Positions 1 through 7,624 of a DNA stretch of 64,000 nt are shown piece after piece. The position numbers were made by a program, and so were the translations under genes. The notes below the pieces were generated by a model. That model saw nothing but the letters and a program-made list of their open reading frames with translations. It was not told the DNA's origin and searched no databases. Each line of letters opens with the position of its first letter. The stretch's first letter is position 1. Source of the DNA: Halomonas sp. McH1-25 (GTDB taxonomy: Bacteria; Pseudomonadota; Gammaproteobacteria; Pseudomonadales; Halomonadaceae); NCBI RefSeq assembly GCF_022348165.1, contig NZ_JAKRFI010000011.1, positions 57,489 to 121,488 of the forward strand, written 5' to 3'.

Positions 1-196
1 GTTGTAGCTACGCAGCCAGTCATCAGAATCACGGGCAGCAGTGAGGCATATCTCCAGGGCGTCGACACGACGGTTTCCTTATCGGCCCGATCTGGGCTAT
101 CAAGTTATGGATCGATACGACCCTATCGGCTTCTCAAGCCGGTCCTGAAGGATAAACGGGAAATATTCTTATCAGCCGTTGAATTCTCACCGTTGG

Positions 197-214
197 CGTA
201 GGTAATCTCTTACA
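197..214 (+). promoter_or_regulatory. Putative GacA-type upstream activating box
   Basis: The sequence reads CGTAGG-N6-CTTACA. It matches 10 of the 12 defined positions of the GacA/UvrY/VarA recognition palindrome TGTAAG-N6-CTTACA that activates rsmY/rsmZ/csrB-class RNAs. It lies just upstream of the GGA-hairpin RNA, which is why I call it. A TTAAAT stretch near 237-242 could be the -10. Both are pattern matches only. Confidence 0.45.
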
Positions 215-248
215 TACATCCAGACGTAACACAGGTTAAATCGTAGCC

Positions 249-485
249 AGGACATCCCTGTCATCATGTGTGGCGTTGGGCAGGACGCCCGCGCAAGGAA
301 GAATGAGCCAGGATGGCTCAGGTAAGCCAAGGACGCGTGGACAGGACGTTCACGATCGCGACCAAGGATGCACAGGCAGGAAGCTTGTGAGAGCGAAAGC
401 AAGGAAAGGCAGCGCTCGAAGCGCATAAGAAAGCCCGATGAAGCCAGACGGCCCGGCCCCCTAGGGGGATCCGGGCTTTCTTTAT
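249..485 (+). ncRNA. CsrB/RsmZ-like CsrA-sequestering small RNA
   Basis: Several hairpins display a GGA motif in a five-base loop, the hallmark of RNAs that titrate CsrA/RsmA. Seen directly: GGGC-AGGAC-GCCC (278-290); TGAGCC-AGGAT-GGCTCA (304-320); CGTGGAC-AGGAC-GTTCACG (336-354, one G.U pair); CACAGGC-AGGAA-GCTTGTG (371-389); and GAGCG...CGCTC (391-417) with AAGGAA in its loop. Further AAGGA motifs lie in the single-stranded linkers at 295, 330 and 365, about nine in all. The RNA ends at a strong terminator (429-484). No convincing ORF occupies this strand. By family knowledge it would sequester CsrA/RsmA under Gac/Bar control. The 5' end is approximate. The RNA class is well supported; the exact family name is inference. 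Confidence 0.75.
429..484 (+). terminator. Rho-independent terminator of the GGA-hairpin RNA
   Basis: A 9-bp stem GAAAGCCCG / CGGGCTTTC (429-437 with 472-480) encloses a second GC-rich hairpin and is followed by TTTAT. It closes the CsrB/RsmZ-like RNA. Confidence 0.7.
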
Positions 486-853
486 GGGTGTCTGCCCATG
501 ATTGCCAAGGCAAGTGTTATGTAACAGACTGAAAAACATGCATATGCTTATTAATAATAAACAGATATCAAATAGACTTGGCTTTAAAAACGCGTAAAGG
601 CTCTGAAACGCTTCAAGGGGACGGCGATGACAATCGGTGTTCAGCTTGGCAACCGGTTTTGTGTCCAGACACACTGTCGGCGCAAACCCACACGATGGAG
701 AGCATGATGCGTTTCTTCCCACCTATTTACGGCCCGGACTATGATTCTCGTCGGTTTGACTAGCACGCTATACCACTTTGGTAATTGGCGCCAGGCCGCT
801 TTCAGCGTGCCCCTCTTTGAAGCCGCGGAGAAAAACTCGTTGACGTGGGATGA

Positions 854-1441
854 GCTAGTTCAAAGACAACTGATGAGGTCGGGCTGCATTCACGATTTAT
901 TGCAGCTTTGCTGAATCCTTATGCGCATGAGATGGGCCTGGCGCTGCTTGAGCTGTTCCTAGAGCCGATCTCGATTGATGATTTTCCTTGGAGGGGGCGT
1001 GTCACGGCGGAAACGCAGCGAATCGATATCCTGATCGCCAATGTCCATCGCCAGGACATCCTGATTGAGAATAAGTTGTAGGCGGCGGATCAGGAAAACA
1101 AGCTTTGTGACGTACTACCAGACACTGCAAGCCCAAGGGTATCAGCAGGTCCGCGTAATCATCCTGAGCCTGGAAGGGCGCCAGCCGGCCTCCTACAGCC
1201 TCGGGAATCTCGCTGAACTGGAGCCGACCGTCCGATGGCCTATCAGCAGCACCTGATACCCTGGCTGGTCCGCTGTACCGAGAAGGCGGCGCAGCATCCA
1301 CCACTACGCGAAAGCCATGTGCAGTATCACGAGCTCATCGCTGAGTTAACGGGGCAAAACATGTATGCCACTCACAGGGACACCTTGGCGGACACACTCC
1401 TGTTGAGCGACAACCTACTGGCCGCGCAGGATATACGGTGA
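854..1441 (+). pseudogene. Broken PD-(D/E)XK nuclease family gene
   Basis: Reading across frames gives a recognisable PD-(D/E)XK nuclease-family protein of the PDDEXK_4 type: an N-terminal block with LHSRFIAALLNPYAHEMG, a catalytic core with RIDILI and IENKL, then YYQTLQAQGYQQVRVIILSL, and a C-terminal segment ending at 1441. A TAG (1078-1080) falls directly after the catalytic ENK, and at least two frameshifts follow (around 1105 and 1235), so no intact protein can be made. The family is often a phage or accessory nuclease of unknown target. The upstream start is not identifiable. Alternative: sequencing error, unlikely given three separate lesions. Confidence 0.7.
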
Positions 1442-1504
1442 GGAGTGCTGCATTTTGCCCGAGCGATGAATTCAGCGAATCTCCAGTTCTAGGATGAAAA
1501 AATC

Positions 1505-2224
1505 CTAGCCTTGACGCATAAGTCTTATCTCGTAACGATAATTATTGGCAGGTAAGATATTGATAGATATGAGCAAACTTTCTCCTTCTGCGTCTAGGTA
1601 ATGACGGGTCAAGCGTAACGCATGGTCACCTGTCGCAACATCTAGTCTTTCGGCAAGATACTCTGGCACAGGCACGGCGCTGACAGTTTGGCGTATTTCA
1701 TGAATCAATACCTGATGACGTTCTTCTAGTAGGGTATAGATTAGTCCGGGATACTCGGGAATTTCGCTGACGATGTCAGCATAGCGTTGGCACAGGTAGA
1801 CATCGGTCCATCCCACAGGGGCGGATTGGCTCTCGATATGTCGAGTCTGGCTGATACGGACCCAATGCTTTCCCGGCTGCTTGTCGAGCTGCGATGCCAA
1901 TTCCTCGTCGGCGATGAGGGGGGTAATGCTCTGTACTTTACGCCAAGAAGGGCCAGCGAATTGCAGCAGGTCGTTACTGGCCATCATGGCATGAACGTAG
2001 GTCGGCGCAGCTTGAGTGGCGGTTACACGAGTCGCCGCTCCCTGCTTTCGCTCTACAAAACCTAAGGTTTGTAGCTGTGAAAGTGCGCTGCGGATGGTTG
2101 AGCGGCTCACGCCGAAACGAGCACAGAGTTCGGCTTCACTCGGCATTGGGTCGCCCACCTGCATTCCCCCGGCTCGGATATCTTGCATGATGCGCCGAGC
2201 TACATCGGTGTACCGCTTTTTCAT
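1505..2224 (-). CDS. GntR-family transcriptional regulator (HutC/UTRA type)
   Basis: This 239-aa DNA-binding repressor has an N-terminal winged helix-turn-helix (about residues 5-70; PSEAELCARFGVSRSTIRSAL is the GntR signature region) followed by a UTRA ligand-binding domain (about 90-235), the layout of the HutC/FarR subfamily. It is divergent from the TRAP-transporter/lyase operon, and a GTACAAG-rich repeat lies between them, so it most likely controls that operon and itself in response to the transported substrate or a breakdown product. The ligand cannot be read from the sequence. The length is typical of the family. The start is the first Met before the HTH. Confidence 0.9.
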   Translation of the reverse strand: MKKRYTDVARRIMQDIRAGGMQVGDPMPSEAELCARFGVSRSTIRSALSQLQTLGFVERKQGAATRVTATQAAPTYVHAMMASNDLLQFAGPSWRKVQSITPLIADEELASQLDKQPGKHWVRISQTRHIESQSAPVGWTDVYLCQRYADIVSEIPEYPGLIYTLLEERHQVLIHEIRQTVSAVPVPEYLAERLDVATGDHALRLTRHYLDAEGESLLISINILPANNYRYEIRLMRQG

Positions 2225-2301
2225 TCCCCTGCCTTCGCATTCTTGAGCCAGCTGATCTTATTGCTTACTTGACAGTTATCCTAGCTGACTGCTACTTATT
2301 C

Positions 2302-2326
2302 GTACAAGTGTACTTGTCCGTACAAG
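2302..2326. promoter_or_regulatory. Probable operator for the adjacent GntR regulator
   Basis: The intergenic region carries GTACAAG-TGTA-CTTGT-CC-GTACAAG: a near-perfect inverted repeat (ACAAG/CTTGT, 2304-2317) followed by a third copy of the half-site. It sits between the divergent regulator and the TRAP operon, the expected place for a GntR/UTRA operator controlling both. Binding is inferred from position and symmetry. Confidence 0.55.
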
Positions 2327-2406
2327 ATATGGAGTGCACAGAAGAACTACCGCATTCTAGGACTTCTGGCATAGGTCAAGCAGGAGACGCCAAGGCGTGA
2401 AGATAC

Positions 2407-4509
2407 ATGAATAACAATCAAGAGAACGGACAGGAGCCGGCGGTGAATGATGAAACCGCCGAATTGGATGCAGAAGGATATGACCGCACTTTATCGCCAT
2501 GGCTAATGGGAGCGTTGACTCTATTCTCGGCAGGTTATGCATTGTTTCATCTTGCCGTGCTGAACTTTTGGGCAATCGATGAGTGGGTTTACCGGGCATT
2601 GCACGTCAATCTTGGAGCTGTCATCGCCTTCGTGGGACTCAAGGCGTGGCGAGGCGAGAACCGTTCTCGGGTACCTTTGCCAGACTGGCTATTGGCCATA
2701 GCCGCAGTTGGCTGTAGCGGTTACATCATCGTCAACCTTAATCAGCTGATTATGCGTACCGGGGTTATCACCACCACGGGAGACTTTATCTGCGGTGCCC
2801 TGGGGACGCTGGTGGTACTAGAGTTTGCCAGGCGGGTTTCTGGGTTGGTGCTACCGATCATCGCGCTAGTATTCGTGTCTTACGTCTTCGTGGGACCGTG
2901 GTTACCGGGGGTTCTACACCACTCAGGCTTCCAGGCGGATAATTTATTCTCATTTCTCTATAGCCAAGAAGCAATATTCGGCATGACCGTGGCGGCATCA
3001 TCCCGTTACATCATTCTCTTTGTCGGCTTTGCCGTATTTTTGCAGGCCTCCGGAGCCGGACAGTACTTTATGCGCCTTGCAATGGCATTATTTGGAGGCG
3101 CACGGGGTGGGCCGGGTAAAGTCTCGGTCTTCTCGGGATTGCTGTTTGGTACGGTATCCGGATCGGCTGTAGCCAACGTAGTGGCTTCGGGGACGTTTAC
3201 TATCCCCATGATGCGTCGTGTTGGGTATCCGCGTGAAAGTGCCGGTGCTATAGAGGCTGCATCATCATCAGGAGGGCAGCTGGCTCCTCCTGTCATGGGA
3301 GCCGGGGCATTTATCATGGCTGAAATAACTGGGATTCCCTACTCGGAAATCATTCTGGCAGCGGCGCTTCCTTGTTTGCTGTTCTATATTGCCATCTTCT
3401 TGACCGTAGACCGTCAGGCTTTGCGGTTGGGGCTCAGGGGCATATCGCGAGCCGAATTACCCAAGTTCCCTGAACTGGTACGGGACATGTTCATGCTGCT
3501 CCCATTGGTGGTGCTGCTTTATTTGCTAATGTCCGGGTATTCGATTATTGCCGCAGGAACCTGGGGGCTGGCATCGACCCTTTTGGTGATGCTCTGTCGC
3601 GAGCTGAAATTCCGCTCTACATTGCTGGCATTGCCGCTGGCGCTTTTTATTCTTTTGCCGTTGACGGGTATACAGATCAACTTTGCGGGGGCCATTGCGA
3701 CACTGCTTAGTGCCGGTCTGATTATTATTTTCGCCGTTTTTCAGGGGCGGGTCAGGGAGCTTCCCAAGGCATTTCGAGCCGTTGGGGCGCTGACCTATTT
3801 AGGCATGGGAGACTCCGCCAGAAAGTCACTGCAATTAATTAGTGTCATGGCCTGTGCCGGTATTGTTGTCGGTGTGCTGGGTCTCACTGGGCTGGGAGGA
3901 CGCTTCTCTTCGTTACTGCTAACCGCAGCGGGGAATAGCCAAGAGCTGGCCTTCCTACTAGCCATGATCATTTCCATTATCTTGGGCATGGGCATGCCGA
4001 CTACCGCTGCCTACGCCATAGCCGCCGCCGTGGTAGCGCCAGCCCTTCAGCAGATGGGCATCTCGGCTCTGGCTGCTCACATGTTTGTGTTTTATTGTGC
4101 TGTCATCTCGGCTATCACCCCACCTGTTGCCATTGCGGCGTTTGCGGGAGCTGCAATAGCAGGAGGAAAGCCTTGGCCTACCTCTATACGCGCCATGCGT
4201 TTCGGGCTGGCGGCTTTCATTCTGCCATTCATGTTCTATACCAGCCCCGAAATCCTTCTGATGGGAAGCTGGTTGGAAACCGTGCACGTATTCAGCACGG
4301 CGCTGATAGCGATTTATTTTATTGCAGTCGCAGGGGAGGGCCAATTGAATGGCAGGGCAAGCGCCCTGGAAAGAATGTTCGCAGCCGTGGCTGCGCTTCT
4401 GCTGCTCTGGTCGAGCCCTTTTACCGATATTGTGGGTTTCGTCCTTGCGGCTGTGTTGATTCTATGGAGTCGGCGTAGAGAAGGGCCGTCATTTAAAGCG
4501 GCAGATTAG
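2407..4509 (+). CDS. TRAP transporter fused permease subunit (DctQM, TAXI type)
   Basis: The 700-aa integral membrane protein drives Na+-coupled uptake of an organic acid or similar solute together with a periplasmic TAXI receptor. A short hydrophilic N-terminus is followed by a small DctQ-like four-helix section (about residues 30-125) and a large DctM-like section, with the conserved stretch SGSAVANVVASGTF and the glycine-rich LGMGMPTTAAYA typical of TRAP large subunits. Fused QM permeases pair with TAXI receptors, and one lies 52 bp downstream. It is first in an operon of permease, receptor and lyase. The ATG at 2407 is chosen over an unusual upstream context; the AGGAGA at 2381 is rather far, so the start carries some doubt. 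Confidence 0.93.
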   Translation: MNNNQENGQEPAVNDETAELDAEGYDRTLSPWLMGALTLFSAGYALFHLAVLNFWAIDEWVYRALHVNLGAVIAFVGLKAWRGENRSRVPLPDWLLAIAAVGCSGYIIVNLNQLIMRTGVITTTGDFICGALGTLVVLEFARRVSGLVLPIIALVFVSYVFVGPWLPGVLHHSGFQADNLFSFLYSQEAIFGMTVAASSRYIILFVGFAVFLQASGAGQYFMRLAMALFGGARGGPGKVSVFSGLLFGTVSGSAVANVVASGTFTIPMMRRVGYPRESAGAIEAASSSGGQLAPPVMGAGAFIMAEITGIPYSEIILAAALPCLLFYIAIFLTVDRQALRLGLRGISRAELPKFPELVRDMFMLLPLVVLLYLLMSGYSIIAAGTWGLASTLLVMLCRELKFRSTLLALPLALFILLPLTGIQINFAGAIATLLSAGLIIIFAVFQGRVRELPKAFRAVGALTYLGMGDSARKSLQLISVMACAGIVVGVLGLTGLGGRFSSLLLTAAGNSQELAFLLAMIISIILGMGMPTTAAYAIAAAVVAPALQQMGISALAAHMFVFYCAVISAITPPVAIAAFAGAAIAGGKPWPTSIRAMRFGLAAFILPFMFYTSPEILLMGSWLETVHVFSTALIAIYFIAVAGEGQLNGRASALERMFAAVAALLLLWSSPFTDIVGFVLAAVLILWSRRREGPSFKAAD

Positions 4510-4561
4510 TTATCTTTATCCAGACCATGCAACACCAAAAACAACGAAGGAGTATTATACT

Positions 4562-5554
4562 ATGGTACGTCTCCAATCACGCTTAACGCTATGCGTCACT
4601 GCTGCTGCAATAGCGCTCGCTAGCTTGTCTGGCACGGCACAGGAGCGCCCTTCCTCACTAACTGTTTCTACTGCTTCGCCGGGTGGAGTATATGCCATCT
4701 ATGGCGAAGGGGTGGCCCAATTGGTCAGTGACGTTGTTGGTGTGCCTACTTCCACCCGCCAGACACAAGGGCCTGCTCAAAATCTAGTCCTGCTGCAAAG
4801 TAACCAAGCGGAACTGGCCATGGTGACTTCAGGCCCGGCTTACGAAGCTATGAACGGTGAACTGAGCTTAATGGCCGGGCAGGAGTACGATGATTTGCGT
4901 GTGCTTTTTGCCATGTATCCGACGCCCTTTCAGATGATTGCACCTGCTAGCGCCAATGTTTCCTCAATTGAGGACTTTAATGGTAAGCGTCTGGGAGCGG
5001 GGCCAAGAGCCGGCACGGGCGGCGAATACTGGACACGTTGGCTTGAGGACATGGGAGTTGATGCAGACCTGCAATATGGAGGGATAGGTGACCAGGCCAG
5101 TCAGCTCGCCGACGGACGTTTGGATGCCATCGTCACGGCAGGTGGTATTCCTCACCCTTCGTTGTCGGAGCTGGAAAATACTCAGGATGTTGTGATTTTC
5201 GGCATGTCGGACAAGGTGCAATCGGAAATCCTCAAGCTAAACCCCTATGCGGTGGAATTTACCATTCCTCAAGGAACCTACGAAACTCCAAAGAAAGATC
5301 TGCAAACGGTAGCCATGTGGAACTTCATGACCGCTGACGCCGACATGTCAGAGGAGTTGGCGTACGAGATCACCAAGGCGGTATTAGAGAATAATGAGCG
5401 CATGCGCTCTACCCACTCCGCTGCCAAGGACACCCTGGCCGAGAACATCGTCAAGAACACATTTATTCCTCTCCACCCTGGCGCTGCGCGTTATTACGAG
5501 GAGATCGGTGTCAAGATTCCCGACAGTATCCAGCCACAGCAAGAGGGTAAATAA
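4562..5554 (+). CDS. TAXI-family TRAP transporter solute-binding protein
   Basis: This 330-aa periplasmic receptor captures the substrate for the fused permease encoded just upstream. It has a Sec signal peptide (hydrophobic core within residues 8-24, likely cleavage after GTA) and the TAXI hallmarks: an N-terminal VSTASPGGVYAIYGEG segment, GKRLGAGPRAGTGGEY around residue 140, and a C-terminal HPGAARYYEEIG motif. A good ribosome-binding site (GAAGGAG) precedes the ATG. The gene stops 3 bp before the lyase gene, so the two are probably cotranslated. The ligand is unknown; the neighbouring lyase suggests a dicarboxylate or muconate/succinyl-type compound, which is inference. Confidence 0.93.
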   Translation: MVRLQSRLTLCVTAAAIALASLSGTAQERPSSLTVSTASPGGVYAIYGEGVAQLVSDVVGVPTSTRQTQGPAQNLVLLQSNQAELAMVTSGPAYEAMNGELSLMAGQEYDDLRVLFAMYPTPFQMIAPASANVSSIEDFNGKRLGAGPRAGTGGEYWTRWLEDMGVDADLQYGGIGDQASQLADGRLDAIVTAGGIPHPSLSELENTQDVVIFGMSDKVQSEILKLNPYAVEFTIPQGTYETPKKDLQTVAMWNFMTADADMSEELAYEITKAVLENNERMRSTHSAAKDTLAENIVKNTFIPLHPGAARYYEEIGVKIPDSIQPQQEGK

Positions 5555-5557
5555 CGT

Positions 5558-6883
5558 ATGAGCCTCGCATCGTCGGCCTCGGGCCTGCTATCGCAAAATG
5601 AGGAGTATCTGCGCTTGGCCGCCATCTTTGGTGAGGAAAGGACTGTCGATGCGTACTTGGCATTCGAACGAGCCTTAGCGGAAGTACAAAGTGAGTTGGG
5701 AGTCATTCCCTCGGGAGCAGTGGCCTTCATTGAGGCTACTTGCCGACTCAACGCACTGGATCTGGAGGCGCTGAATCGTGATGCAGCGCGGGTAGGGTAT
5801 CCGATTGTCCCTCTAGTAGAACAGTTGGCCGAACGGGCCGGTGCTCCAGGGCAATGGATACATTATGGAGCCACTACCCAAGATGTTATGGATACGGCCC
5901 AAGCGCTACAAATGCGTGAGGCTGGTGACATAATACTTCAGAACCTTGGACAGCTTGAGTCACTACTGGCCGAGCTAGTCGTCGCTCACCGCCATACTTT
6001 GATGGTGGGGCGATCCAAGCTCCAGCACGCTGTACCCATCACTTTTGGATTTAAAGCAGCAGTCTGGCTGGACCAACTGATACGGCGACGCTACGTGCTA
6101 GTGAACGCGCTTGATGCAGCTTCCGTCGTGCAGTTTGGCGGCGCAACAGGAACATTAGCTTCGTTGCCGGAACAGGGATTGGCCGTACGTGCGGGACTGG
6201 CATGCAAACTTGGGCTCAGGGAGCCCGACATCAGCTGGCATGTCTCCCGTGACCGTATGGCAGATGTAGTCTATGCCTTGGCTTCCCTCGCAGCTGCATT
6301 AGGCAAAATTGCTGTCGATATCTCGCATATGATGTCAACGGAAGTCGGGGAGTTGTGCGAACCGGCTGCCGAGGGCCGGGGGAGCTCCTCGACCATGCCG
6401 CAGAAACGGAATCCGGTACTTTGCGAGGCGATCATCGAAGCCGCCCGTGACATTCGCGGCTGCCCGGCACGGGTATTAGATGCCATGTTGCAGGATCATG
6501 AGCGTGCCATTGGCCATGGCTATGGTGAGCGGCGCGCCCTGGTAGCGGCAATGACGGAGACGGCCGGCGCGGTATCCCTGGCAGTGGAGCTGGTGCAGGG
6601 CCTGGAAGTGAAGCCGGGTGCCATGGCCCATAACGTGAACCTGTCGAAAGGCTTAGCCTATGCTGAAGCGGCCATGCTGCACTTAGCCAAACAGGTGGGG
6701 CGTATCGAGGCACACCATGTCCTGCGTGACGTTTGCCAGCGGGTCGTCGACGAAGAGGGGCTCACCCTCAAACAAGCGTTGCGCGAGGCTGGGATTCATA
6801 TGCCTGATAATATATTTAGACCAGCGAGCCTAGAAAGTGCACTCGCCGGTATGGTTGACCGCGTGCTCTCCAGAGTGACATGA
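5558..6883 (+). CDS. Fumarase/adenylosuccinate lyase superfamily enzyme (3-carboxymuconate cycloisomerase-like)
   Basis: The 441-aa protein belongs to the superfamily of argininosuccinate lyase, adenylosuccinate lyase, fumarase C and 3-carboxy-cis,cis-muconate cycloisomerase. The signature loop SSSTMPQKRNP is at about residues 277-287, and the other conserved elements are IHYGATTQDVMDTA (about 105) and QHAVPITFGFK (about 152). These enzymes cleave or isomerise by beta-elimination with a fumarate-like product. Its place as the last gene of a TRAP uptake operon with a dedicated GntR repressor argues for a catabolic role on the imported solute rather than purine synthesis. The exact substrate is not readable. 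The start is 3 bp after the receptor stop. Confidence 0.85.
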   Translation: MSLASSASGLLSQNEEYLRLAAIFGEERTVDAYLAFERALAEVQSELGVIPSGAVAFIEATCRLNALDLEALNRDAARVGYPIVPLVEQLAERAGAPGQWIHYGATTQDVMDTAQALQMREAGDIILQNLGQLESLLAELVVAHRHTLMVGRSKLQHAVPITFGFKAAVWLDQLIRRRYVLVNALDAASVVQFGGATGTLASLPEQGLAVRAGLACKLGLREPDISWHVSRDRMADVVYALASLAAALGKIAVDISHMMSTEVGELCEPAAEGRGSSSTMPQKRNPVLCEAIIEAARDIRGCPARVLDAMLQDHERAIGHGYGERRALVAAMTETAGAVSLAVELVQGLEVKPGAMAHNVNLSKGLAYAEAAMLHLAKQVGRIEAHHVLRDVCQRVVDEEGLTLKQALREAGIHMPDNIFRPASLESALAGMVDRVLSRVT

Positions 6884-6999
6884 AACGCCCAGCAAGGAAG
6901 CAAAGCCATTGAAGCGTCCCGTCTCGGGAATCGGAAACAACCACTGGATACGATCCACTAGCACTTACGTTAATGGCGAGAAGACGGCACACTCGAACG

Positions 7000-7195
7000 T
7001 ATCCTGTCATGCCTTCAGCTGTTCGACGACCGCGCTATCGGCGTCGCAATATGATAGAGCGTCTGTTTGGCTGGTTGCAGGAGGAGGGGCAACTCTGTAC
7101 GCGCTTCGGCAAGTTGGCAAAAAACTTACCACGCCATGGTCACGCTGGCCTGCATCGAACGCTGTCTCAGGATATTTTTTCAGATAAGCGTAGGG
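7000..7195 (+). pseudogene. IS5-family transposase C-terminal remnant
   Basis: A scrap with the IS5-family C-terminal signature: RYRRRNMIERLFGWLQE (the Glu of the DDE triad lies in this block) followed in one frame by LCTRFGKLAKN and, after a frameshift near 7120, by AMVTLACIERCLRIFF. The N-terminal two-thirds and both inverted repeats are gone. It sits right after the TRAP-lyase operon and marks an old insertion. Confidence 0.75.
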
Positions 7196-7624
7196 GAAAA
7201 TGGAAGCCTACGACACATGGTCTGGGTTAAGCCGCCAGGTACGGCCACCATGGGCTACACCTATCTCGACGCCTAGCCAAGCCCTTATCGGTGATGAGCC
7301 CGTTACCTCTCTCTATGTGACTGACAATCCCATGGAAGGCATTTCCATTGTTATGTCCATCGGGAGCATGAGCACGGTGATAAGCTACCTGCGACAGGAG
7401 GAGACCACACAGTTGTCCGCGTAAGTCTGGCGTTTGCGTCGGCGTCGATCGTTGTTTCCTTTCGCCGATCTTGGGCGGGTATCTTTTGGTAGGTAGTGAC
7501 TGCATACAGAACTGTCCCGCGTAGCATGCAAGCCACGGCCTTGGACGTTAACTTAATTACGCAAGCAGAGGATAATGGTCCAGACTGTCAGGCTTGGCGG
7601 CGCATGCGGGATTACAGGGAACCA
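7196..7624. other. Gap without recognisable gene
   Basis: About 430 bases between the IS5 scrap and the GGDEF-EAL gene. Frames here have no family resemblance and no good ribosome-binding sites. It probably holds decayed transposon sequence and the promoter of the following gene. Confidence 0.4.

Noticed and set aside
187..722. Two minus-strand ORFs over the sRNA region
   Set aside because: Low-complexity, odd composition, no RBS, and they run antisense to structured RNA hairpins and a terminator.
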